Assembly (NCBI RefSeq): GCF_020622345.1
Contig: NZ_JACNMO010000002.1
Location: 248,001 to 312,000 of the forward strand
Origin: Roseobacter weihaiensis
GTDB taxonomy: Bacteria; Pseudomonadota; Alphaproteobacteria; Rhodobacterales; Rhodobacteraceae
Reading direction: 5' to 3'
Length of the DNA stretch: 64,000 nt
Below the pieces are notes generated by a model that was given only the letters and a program-made list of their open reading frames with translations, did no database searches and had not been told where the DNA came from. Positions 8,307 through 16,196 of the stretch are shown piece after piece. The number at the start of each line of letters is the position of its first letter. Positions within the stretch are counted from its first letter, which is position 1. The translations under genes and the position numbers were made by a program.

Positions 8307-9857
8307 ATGTCGCTTAATGACCCTGCGCTGATCGGGATGCATTGGGGCCGTCGTTTGATCGCGGCCTGCGTGCTGCTTTTCTGGCTGGTGTTTTATGGCT
8401 ACTGCCTTTTCCCCGGACTAGGAGGGATGCTCAATGCCGGGGATTCTGCCAAGTTCCAGACATTGGGCCACACATCCATTCTGGTTCACGGGCCGGGCTA
8501 CCCCTTTGTCCTGATGCTCGGGGCCCTTGTGCGGGCGCTGGCCCTGCCTTTTGAGCCATGGTGGGTGATGACCTTTCTGATGGCCGCAGTTCCGGGGGCG
8601 ATCGCCAATACCATGGCATTCCTGATCGTTGGTCGGTTGACAGGCAGCGGTGTCTTCGGTCTCGCCGCTGCCCTGCTTCTGGGCAGCGCGGGGCTGATGG
8701 CGGTGCAGTCAACCGAGGCGGAGGTCTATCCGCTTGCGCTGGCGTTCATCCTGTCAGTTGGTTTCTTGCTCCTTCGATTTATCGATACCAAGGGGCCTGG
8801 ATACTTCATCGCTGCCTGCGGTGTCTATGCGCTGTCGTTTGGGAATCACCTGATGATGATCATGCTGGTGCCCGTTTTCTTGTGGGTCACGGCTGCGCAT
8901 TTCCGTATTTTGCTGCGCCCGAGGATCATCATAACCGTCCTGTTGCTGGTCATGGCAGGGGCCAGTCAGTACCTTTATCTGGCTTGGGTCACACACGCCC
9001 CCAGCACCGCTTACTCCGAATACATGCCGCTGCCGCCAACAACAGGCGAACTGATCCAGTATATCGCGGGAACCTATTTTGGCGACCTTTACGGGTCTGG
9101 CCTTGCGTCGACCCAGACCACGGAGATCCTGCTGAACACCCTGCAGTTTGCACATCCCCGGCTGTCAGCCCCGGTCATCGCCGCGGGCTTTCTGGCTTTT
9201 GTGGCTGGACACCGCCGCCGCGATGCCAGTTGGCGGGGGCTTGCGTTGATACTGGGGATCGGGTTGGCCTTTGTCCCTTTCACGCTTTGGTATGGTGCTT
9301 ATGACATCCGGGCCTTTCATCTGCCGGTTCTCGGGCCGCTGCTGATCGGTTCGATTGCAGCTCTTGGCTGGTGGCTGGGGCGCTGGCCCGGGGCCCGTCT
9401 TTGGGTTGGCATGGCATTTGTTGCGTATGGCGTCGTGCGGACAGGTGAAATGGCAGGGTATCTGTCCACACGCGAGCCTATTTTCCCAAATCTGGTGGAG
9501 ACACTGGAGGTTATCGTTCCGCAGTCGCCCGTGGAGGATCCGGTGGTGTCGATGACCTATGGTTTGCGCATGGCGACTCTCTATCATGAATTGCTGGGCG
9601 AGGTGCCAAAACCGGCCAGCTATCGCGTGACATGGCGTACACAGGCCGAGATTGCCAGGCGCGATCCGGTGGGTGGTCTGGTCGTACCCACCGACGGTGA
9701 ACAGTTTCTACAATGGATCGAGCACCGGCACCCCGATCTGGTTTGCCGGACGATGCCGGTTGAACAACCCAGCGGAACACCTTGGCCTGCCTACGCTTTT
9801 CTGTGCGAAGACCGGGCCGAGCCACCCGCGCCGGATCAGCCTGAGGGAGGTGGCTGA
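8307..9857 (+). CDS. DUF2723-type GT-C membrane protein
   Basis: A 516-residue protein with about eleven hydrophobic segments. After TM1 comes NAGDSAKFQTLGHTSILVHG followed by PGYPFVLMLGALV. That is the DUF2723 signature, in which an acidic residue and the motif HxPGYP lie in the first external loop of a GT-C-like fold. Members resemble protein O-mannosyltransferases and may use polyprenyl-phosphate sugars, but few are characterised. The C-terminal 110 residues are soluble and probably periplasmic. The donor could be the arabinofuranosyl lipid made by the divergent operon; that is inference from position. Confidence 0.7.
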   Translation: MSLNDPALIGMHWGRRLIAACVLLFWLVFYGYCLFPGLGGMLNAGDSAKFQTLGHTSILVHGPGYPFVLMLGALVRALALPFEPWWVMTFLMAAVPGAIANTMAFLIVGRLTGSGVFGLAAALLLGSAGLMAVQSTEAEVYPLALAFILSVGFLLLRFIDTKGPGYFIAACGVYALSFGNHLMMIMLVPVFLWVTAAHFRILLRPRIIITVLLLVMAGASQYLYLAWVTHAPSTAYSEYMPLPPTTGELIQYIAGTYFGDLYGSGLASTQTTEILLNTLQFAHPRLSAPVIAAGFLAFVAGHRRRDASWRGLALILGIGLAFVPFTLWYGAYDIRAFHLPVLGPLLIGSIAALGWWLGRWPGARLWVGMAFVAYGVVRTGEMAGYLSTREPIFPNLVETLEVIVPQSPVEDPVVSMTYGLRMATLYHELLGEVPKPASYRVTWRTQAEIARRDPVGGLVVPTDGEQFLQWIEHRHPDLVCRTMPVEQPSGTPWPAYAFLCEDRAEPPAPDQPEGGG

Positions 9858-10034
9858 TTCGAGGCAATGATTAAATGTCCATCACAAATTCAAAAAATGC
9901 AAAAATAGGCGATAAATCGCTTTATTATTGCTTCAACATCGGTCAATTATTGCCCGTGCCGGTGTCGGGCTTTGCCTTTCAACCCTCGGACCGGAGCACC
10001 CGTTGGAACTCCGTCATGGGAGAACAGGCCCCCG

Positions 10035-11219
10035 ATGTTGAAGAAGTTTACGATTTTTCTGGTTCTTTTGATGTCACAAGCGACATGCGGCAATCAGGTG
10101 TATATCGAACCGGGCCACGCCGCCGGGCAAATCCCGTTCGGGGGCATGATGTTCGCATCGCCCACGGATTTGGTGGCGCCCTTGGATGAGGATGCCGAGG
10201 CACCCGTCTCCGGCCTCCAGGTCGGCGCGGCAGAGGTAGTGACCCAGTTGACCGGGGCTGCGTCGGCGAATGCGACAGCCGACAGGTGGAACGTGCATGG
10301 CACCGATCTGGGGCATATGTTCCTGCACAACGATGACCTTTACATGATGTTCGGTGATACCTACGGGCCCGATGGCGGGGACTGGCGCAGCAATGTGCTC
10401 GCCCGGATCGCCGATCCTGATCCGCGAAACGGTTTGTCCTTTGCGGCGATGGCCGAGACAGCCGACGGTTCCGCCAGCGAATTGGTGCGCGCCTCGCGTG
10501 TGCCGGGCGTTGAATGGACGGTGATCCCGACAAATGCGATTTCCGCCTCGGGCAAGATGATCATGCACTACATGTCCGTGCGCATGTGGGGGCCGGATGA
10601 CCGCTGGTATGTGCGCCGCTCCGGCCTGGCCTGGTCAAAGGACAATGGCCAGACCTGGACCAGATCGCAGACGGCGGTGTGGCCTGCCGGAACCGGGTTC
10701 GAGCAGGTGGCCTATGTGGAGCGGGGCGGTATGATCTATGTCTTTGGCATTCCACAGGGGCGGTTTGGCGGCACAAAGCTGGGCCGTGTCACGCCAGAGG
10801 CGATGCTCGACCCTGCGTCCTATGAATACTGGGATGGTGCGCGCTGGGTGCCGAACATCCGTGCGGCCGTTGAGGTGGTGCCCCCGTCAGTTGGCGAGTT
10901 GTCTGTTGCCTGGAGCGAGGCGAACCAGCGCTGGTTGATGATGTATTATGAACCGAACCTGCGCGCCGTTGTTCTACGCCATGCGCTTGCGCTGACCGGA
11001 CCATGGAGCGAGATGCAGATCGTAGCCGACAGCCGCGATTACCCGGGCCTTTATGCGCCCTACATCGTACCGGGTGCCGATATCGATGGTGAATTGTATT
11101 TTACGATGTCGCGGTGGAAACCTCTTTATAATGTGTTCCTGATGAAGGCGCGGCTTGATCCGGAAACGCTCGCGACGCAGGTGAGTACGATACCCGCCCC
11201 GTCAACGCCGACAGAATGA
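10035..11219 (+). CDS. Exported DUF4185 protein, possible endo-D-arabinanase
   Basis: A 394-residue protein with a cleavable-looking signal peptide (MLKKFTIFLVLLMSQATC). The DUF4185 core begins near residue 75 with GTDLGHMFLHNDDLYMMFGD followed by TYG, the conserved first blade of a five-bladed propeller, and continues through WSKDNGQTW and a C-terminal YAPYIVPG. DUF4185 includes enzymes shown in mycobacteria and phages to cleave D-arabinan (CAZy GH183, as I recall). Beside DprE1/DprE2-like genes this substrate is attractive. I use the ATG at 10035 because it gives the signal peptide; the frame is open upstream to 9972. The Cys before the mature part lacks a proper lipobox. Confidence 0.75.
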   Translation: MLKKFTIFLVLLMSQATCGNQVYIEPGHAAGQIPFGGMMFASPTDLVAPLDEDAEAPVSGLQVGAAEVVTQLTGAASANATADRWNVHGTDLGHMFLHNDDLYMMFGDTYGPDGGDWRSNVLARIADPDPRNGLSFAAMAETADGSASELVRASRVPGVEWTVIPTNAISASGKMIMHYMSVRMWGPDDRWYVRRSGLAWSKDNGQTWTRSQTAVWPAGTGFEQVAYVERGGMIYVFGIPQGRFGGTKLGRVTPEAMLDPASYEYWDGARWVPNIRAAVEVVPPSVGELSVAWSEANQRWLMMYYEPNLRAVVLRHALALTGPWSEMQIVADSRDYPGLYAPYIVPGADIDGELYFTMSRWKPLYNVFLMKARLDPETLATQVSTIPAPSTPTE

Positions 11220-11743
11220 TGGCATAACGGCGTTTGATGAGGTGAGGACCCAAGCTCGATCTGCGGGATATATGCCAATCCGACAATGCGCAGGGATCGG
11301 GCGTCCATTCGGCAGCGTTTTGCGCATTCCTTTGGCGGTTTCAGAATGCGACATATCGCCCGTTCCAGGGGCCGTTCCTGTTCATAGGTACTCCCGGAAG
11401 CACCGGGCTGAAACGCCTTGATCCCAGGCGGAGATTTGTATTATTTCACCTTATTTACAGAGTGTTGCGGCCCATTCACTGGCGCAGAGAAAAGCGCTTT
11501 GTCATGGTTTCGCTGGGGGCCGCACACAGCAGATGTAACCGGCAGACCTGACGGCCCGACAGCGGTCTGAACGGCTGATACCGTTTCTGGCGTTTTACCT
11601 GCTGGCAGGCTTTTGCCACTTTCCGCTGGGCAGCTTGGCCCCACCCGAGGAAGCTCCTAAATTTGGCTGACCAGAGGGTTGCCCCGTACCAATTTCCTCC
11701 CACGACTGAGGTCCCCTCGTTTATCAACCTCAAGGAGCAGGAC
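11220..11743. other. Intergenic region before the sulfotransferase operon
   Basis: 524 bp without a supported gene. It is more AT-rich around 11430-11460. It presumably carries the promoter for the operon starting at 11744, but I cannot assign -35/-10 boxes. Frames at 11441-11799 on the minus strand look like chance. Confidence 0.4.
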
Positions 11744-11998
11744 ATGAGACCAATAGAACAATCAGTGCAACGAAACGCCGTGGCGCTCGTCCTTGGCATC
11801 GGGTTCGCGGTTTTGCCTGTGGCAGCGCACGCCTATGTTGGCCCGGGTGCCGGCCTGACGGCCATTGGCACGATGGTCGCCCTTGTCGCGGCACTCATTC
11901 TCGCGCTGGTGGGCTTTGTCTGGTACCCGATCAAGCGATTGATGCGCGCGAACAAAGCGCCAGTCGAGACAACCGACAATACCGAGCCCCCCAAATGA
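11744..11998 (+). CDS. Small YVGPGAG-motif membrane protein
   Basis: An 84-residue protein with a signal-like helix ending in AHA, followed at once by YVGPGAGLTAIGTM and a second helix ending in WYPIKRLMRA. Small proteins with a YVGPGAG motif next to a helix and a basic cytoplasmic tail recur beside sulfo- and phosphotransferase genes in proteobacteria; I know of no assigned function. The start has a good ribosome binding site (AAGGAGCAGGAC). The stop overlaps the start of the sulfotransferase gene (ATGA), so the two are probably coupled and may interact. Confidence 0.65.
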   Translation: MRPIEQSVQRNAVALVLGIGFAVLPVAAHAYVGPGAGLTAIGTMVALVAALILALVGFVWYPIKRLMRANKAPVETTDNTEPPK

Positions 11999-13485
11999 GC
12001 ATTGCGGCCCTGCTGCTGGGCCTGCTTGCTTTCATATTGGTGCTGCGCATCTTCAACGCCGCCCAACTTGCCGGTGAGGTCATTCAAACAACACAAGGTG
12101 CCATCAGCGTGATGGCCAACACGGATGTCTCTGACGCGGAGAAGGAGACGCAGGTGCGCCGCGCCTCTCTCAAGCTGATGGGACGCTTCTTCTGGATTGC
12201 GTCAATTGGTGTGGCGGCTTTTGCCGCCTCAGCAGTGCTGGTCTGGGGCGGTGCCGCTCTGGGCTTCTATGCGCTTGATCGTGCGATTGCGATCGCACTT
12301 GGATGGCCCTTCATCCTTGGCTCCTGTGTCGCGGCAGTCGCTCTCTGGATCGGCCTTGACCGTCTGAAACGCCCCTCGCTGTCGAAGACGGCAGAGCCCG
12401 CAGAGGTCGCTTACAACAAACTCGATATTGCGTTGCACGATTTCGCCTTTGCCTCGCCTCAGCGCCAGCGCATGCTTGGAAATCTTGAAAGTACCATTTT
12501 CAGAGGCCGCATCGATATGGACCGGGTAAAGCGCCCTGTCTTCGTGACCTCGCTGCCGCGTGCCGGAACCACGATCATGCTGGAAGTGCTTGCAGGCTTG
12601 CCGCACTTCGCCTCTGCGACCTACAGGCATATGCCTTTTACGCTGTCACCGCTGATGTGGGGCGGGCTTTCCAGCGCGTTCCGCAAGCCAAGCGAAAAGG
12701 CGGAGCGGGCGCACGGCGATGGCATCGAGGTGGGTTTTGACAGCCCCGAGGCCTTTGAGGAAATGCTGTGGACCGCGTTCTGGCCGGAGCATTACGGCAA
12801 GCGCCGCATTGAACCGTGGCGCGCCGAACAGAGAAACCCGGAGTTCGAGACATTCTTTCGCACCCACATGGCCAAGATCGTGGCTACCAAGCCGGGTGCC
12901 GCACGGTATCTGTCCAAGAACAACGCCAATATCGCCCGCCTCGGCCTCATCGAGCGGCTGTTCCCGGATGCCTGCGTCATTATGCCAATCCGGAACCCGC
13001 GCGCCCAGGTCCGCTCCCTCATGCGTCAGCATCAGCGTTTCAGCGGGCTCCATGCCCGAGAGCCATTTGCCCGACGGTATATGGAAGGGATCGGCCATCT
13101 GGAGTTCGGAGAAGCCCTGCGACCCATCGGCTTTGACGGGATGTCGGCTGAGCCGGAGACGGCGCACCGCGCGGGGTTTTGGCTGACCTATTGGATCGCC
13201 GCCTACGAACATGTTCTGGCCACGGCCGGCCCCACCGTCGTCTTTGTCGATCATGATGCCCTGTGCGCTGACCCGTCCGGCGTTCTGCCCGGACTCGCGG
13301 AGGCGATGGGCCTTGATGACCCGACAGGGCTGATGGCGACGCGGGGTATGTTCCGTGCGCCGGGCCCGGTGCCGGATCTTTCCGATGTATCGCCTGCGCT
13401 GCTGCGGCGCGCCGATGATCTTCATGCGGAACTGCGCCGTCTTGCCATAGGCTCTGCGGTTTCAAATCAAGGGTATGCAAAGTGA
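11995..13485 (+). CDS. Sulfotransferase-family protein with N-terminal membrane region
   Basis: A 496-residue protein. Residues 1-130 hold two or three membrane helices (one at the start, and a pair at about 64-120). The rest is a sulfotransferase fold: the PAPS 5'-phosphosulfate loop is in RPVFVTSLPRAGTT at about 180, and a likely 3'-phosphate site lies in PIRNPRAQVRS at about 333. The family moves sulfate from PAPS to hydroxyl or amine groups on carbohydrates or small molecules. The membrane anchor suggests a lipid-linked or membrane-presented acceptor. It is translationally coupled to genes on both sides. Confidence 0.8.
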   Translation: MSIAALLLGLLAFILVLRIFNAAQLAGEVIQTTQGAISVMANTDVSDAEKETQVRRASLKLMGRFFWIASIGVAAFAASAVLVWGGAALGFYALDRAIAIALGWPFILGSCVAAVALWIGLDRLKRPSLSKTAEPAEVAYNKLDIALHDFAFASPQRQRMLGNLESTIFRGRIDMDRVKRPVFVTSLPRAGTTIMLEVLAGLPHFASATYRHMPFTLSPLMWGGLSSAFRKPSEKAERAHGDGIEVGFDSPEAFEEMLWTAFWPEHYGKRRIEPWRAEQRNPEFETFFRTHMAKIVATKPGAARYLSKNNANIARLGLIERLFPDACVIMPIRNPRAQVRSLMRQHQRFSGLHAREPFARRYMEGIGHLEFGEALRPIGFDGMSAEPETAHRAGFWLTYWIAAYEHVLATAGPTVVFVDHDALCADPSGVLPGLAEAMGLDDPTGLMATRGMFRAPGPVPDLSDVSPALLRRADDLHAELRRLAIGSAVSNQGYAK

Positions 13486-14774
13486 AAAAATCGCTGTCGG
13501 ACCGCCTTTTCTTTGGCGGCTTTTTGATTTCCCTCGTCTTCATTGCCGTAATTTACGGCATCGTGTCCTCCTGGTGGGGATGGTTCCCCGCCAAACAGGT
13601 GGGGCTGGCGCATCGCACCCTGCTTGATGTCTCGACCAACTGGAGAAACGATCTGGGTCTTGAACCAACGCGCCATCTGGTGCCGCCCAACGAAACCGGC
13701 GAGGCATCGCCCGACCGGGGGTATTGGCTTGCCCCGGGCGCCGTACAGCAACCGGGGTACATCCTGATCGCCGGTCTCAGTGACGATCAGGAAACCTCTG
13801 TGCATGTTGTGCGGATGTTTGATGCCACCGGGGAAGAAGTCCATCGCTGGCCGATCAAATACGCTAACTTCGACACGGAGATCCGTCCACAGAACGTCAT
13901 GTTGCACGGGATGGAGGTGTTCGAGGACGGCTCTGTCGTTGCGACCTTTGATACAGGCCAGGCCATTGCACGGGTGGATGCCTGCGGTGAGACGATGTGG
14001 AGCGTGGTGGGCGGCTTTCACCATTCGATCACCCGCAGCGGTGATGGCGGGCTTTGGACCTGGGAAGGCGACGATATGGTGCGGCTCGACGAGGACACCG
14101 GCGAAAAGACCTTTACGCTCAGCATCGTCCGGGACGTCGTTCCGGCAAACGACGGTGAGCAGCGGGCGATCTTTGACATCCGCACGATAGAGCCCGACGG
14201 CCCGAATGACGGGCTTGCCTATCTGTACGACCCGTTTCATTCCAACGACGTGGAAATGCTGCGCCCGGAAATGGCCGATGCCTTTCCCATGTTCGAGGCC
14301 GGGGATCTGTTGTTCAGCCTCCGGGAATTGAACCTTGTGGCTGTCGTCGATCCAGAAACGGGTATCCTGCGATGGTGGCAACATGGACCCTGGCTGAAAC
14401 AACACGATCCGGACTTTCACGCCGACGGTACGATTACGGTCTTCGACAATGCAACCGGTACGGACAGATCCCTGATCCGGCGCGTTGACCCCAAAGACGG
14501 CAGCATGTCGGTCGAGTTCGCCGGAAGCGAAGAGGTGCCTTTCTACACCTGGCGCCGGGGCAAGCATCAGTATCTGCCCAACGGCAATATTCTTCTGACC
14601 AACGCCGAACATGGCAGGGTTCTCGAAGTCGACCCAGATGGTCGCGTCGTGTGGACACGTGACATGGTCTGGGATTCCACCAACAACCTCATCATCACCG
14701 AGGCGCGTCACATCCCGGAGAATTTTTTTGAAAACGGATTGCCGACCTGTTCTGTTATGGCGGACGTGCAGTAA
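13482..14774 (+). CDS. Arylsulfotransferase (ASST)-like membrane-anchored protein
   Basis: A 430-residue protein with one N-terminal helix (FFGGFLISLVFIAVIYGIV) and a beta-propeller domain. ASST-type segments are GGFHHSI at about 176, DPFHSND at about 247 and QHDPDFHADGTITVFDN at about 306; conserved His residues in these blades form the active site in characterised ASSTs. Such enzymes transfer sulfate between phenolic compounds without PAPS, in the periplasm. The GTG start overlaps the stop of the sulfotransferase gene (GTGA). Pairing a PAPS-type enzyme with an ASST-like propeller suggests a relay or a shared sulfated product, which is inference. Confidence 0.75.
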   Translation: MKKSLSDRLFFGGFLISLVFIAVIYGIVSSWWGWFPAKQVGLAHRTLLDVSTNWRNDLGLEPTRHLVPPNETGEASPDRGYWLAPGAVQQPGYILIAGLSDDQETSVHVVRMFDATGEEVHRWPIKYANFDTEIRPQNVMLHGMEVFEDGSVVATFDTGQAIARVDACGETMWSVVGGFHHSITRSGDGGLWTWEGDDMVRLDEDTGEKTFTLSIVRDVVPANDGEQRAIFDIRTIEPDGPNDGLAYLYDPFHSNDVEMLRPEMADAFPMFEAGDLLFSLRELNLVAVVDPETGILRWWQHGPWLKQHDPDFHADGTITVFDNATGTDRSLIRRVDPKDGSMSVEFAGSEEVPFYTWRRGKHQYLPNGNILLTNAEHGRVLEVDPDGRVVWTRDMVWDSTNNLIITEARHIPENFFENGLPTCSVMADVQ

Positions 14775-14859
14775 CCCTCAGCCGCCACCCTAGGTTCAGG
14801 AGGTATCGACAAGCAATCCAATTCCTCTGCGGCTGGGTCGAAACCCAATAGTGGAGCGG

Positions 14860-15468
14860 CGATGGTGCCTGCAGAGTGCTTGGATTGCCCCCCTGAAGAA
14901 TGGCGAAGGGCAGTGGCTGAACGTCCGTACGCGGTTTCAACGGCCCCCCTTGCAGTGGAACCCGGCGTTCACGATCAGTTTCGGACTGGCCGCGGCGCGG
15001 TGAAGATGTGGATATGCTTGTCCCGACCGGACCCAACGAAGTGCAGGATCTTACGTCGGCCTTCAACCGTATGCAGGACCGGTTGACGCGTTTTGTTGCA
15101 GCCCGCACGCAGCTTCTGGCAGCCTTGGGGCATGATCTGCGCTCGCCGCTCACAGCACTGCGTGTCCAGGTCGAGATGGTTGAGGACGCAGAAACCCGTG
15201 ATCGGCTCATCGTGTCAATCGAAGAAATGCAGAGCATGGTACGACAGTACCCTGGCTTTCCCGAACAGGGTCTTGATAAGGTCTTTGAACCTTTCCTGCG
15301 CCTCGAGGGTCCCGAGAAACCGGCGGCACTGGGCTTGACCTCTCCATTGCCCAGACGATCATTCAGGCTCATGGCGGGGATATTGTACTGAGCAACCGCA
15401 AGGACCGTGGTCTTGCCGTGACGATCACATTGCCGATGGCGCCCGCGAATGCGCAATCTCTCGCATGA
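14860..15468 (+). pseudogene. Decayed sensor histidine kinase
   Basis: Pieces of one histidine kinase appear in order but in different frames. A periplasmic segment reads GQWLNVRTRFQRPPLQW near 14899-14955. The HAMP end and dimerisation domain follow (DMLVPTGPNEVQDLTSAFNR, then LLAALGHDLRSPLTALR with the phospho-accepting His) from 15008. A truncated ATPase domain appears as GLDKVFEPFLRLEG, then shifts frame near 15325 to GTGLDLSIAQTIIQAHGGD and ends at the TGA at 15466-15468. Most of the ATP-binding domain and the second transmembrane helix are deleted. It lies at the edge of the copper cluster, so it could be the remnant of a metal-sensing two-component system. Confidence 0.75.
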
Positions 15469-15722
15469 TAGTGACATTCGGTTAAGGACAACTACTGGCG
15501 TTGCATATGCCTTCAAAGCCGTCGGTTGTACCAAGCGCTGCGACCATGCTTGCCAGGCTGACATGGATTGATTGATTTACCATTTGTAGATGGACCATAT
15601 TTGTCGACCAAAGTCTTCAAGACAATCTGATGGAGGTCCCGCCAGCGGGTAGCCGAGCCAAATCAGCCGGAGCATGTCCGTTAACCAGAAGGCGCGCGCC
15701 ATGTCCTATTCGCTTGAAGCGA

Positions 15723-16160
15723 TCAGCCAGCGACCTTTCGCTTGTCAGCCGCTTGGCCCGTGTCTGTGTCTTCGTCGAGCTTACCCAAACGTTCGAGTAT
15801 GGGGCAATCTGGGCGATGATCTCCTGCACAGGCTTCCACGAGATGGCTGAGGGTTTCGCGCATGCGGATCAGATCGCTGATTTTCCCTTCGATGATCTTC
15901 AGATTGTCCCGAGCGATTTGTCTGACATCAGCGCTGGCACGCTCCTTGTCTTCCCAGAGCGCCAGCAGAGAGCGGCAGTCCTCGATGGTGAATCCCAAAG
16001 CCCGCGCCCGTCCCAAAAACGTCAGTTTGTGGACGTCACTGTCGCGGAAGGCTCGGTAGCCATTGCTGTCACGCAACGGCAGGATCAATTTGATATCTTC
16101 GTAGTACCGGATTGTCTTGGGCGGCAGGCCCGAACGGGTTGATGCGTCTCCGATATTCAT
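15723..16160 (-). CDS. cueR: Cu(I)-responsive MerR-family regulator CueR
   Basis: A 145-residue MerR-family activator. An N-terminal winged helix (MNIGDASTRSGLPPKTIRYY) is followed by the dimerisation helix. The metal loop CAGDHRPDC near residues 111-119 matches the two-Cys C-x7-C loop of CueR, which binds monovalent copper. It lies 36 bp downstream of copA on the same strand with a good ribosome binding site (AAAGGAAACTGAG), so it is probably cotranscribed and autoregulated through the copA promoter. MerR-type promoters at 18731, 18818, 25387 and 27781 are its likely targets. Confidence 0.88.
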   Translation of the reverse strand: MNIGDASTRSGLPPKTIRYYEDIKLILPLRDSNGYRAFRDSDVHKLTFLGRARALGFTIEDCRSLLALWEDKERASADVRQIARDNLKIIEGKISDLIRMRETLSHLVEACAGDHRPDCPILERLGKLDEDTDTGQAADKRKVAG

Positions 16161-16196
16161 CTCAGTTTCCTTTCTCGAACTCTTGCGATTAGCGGA

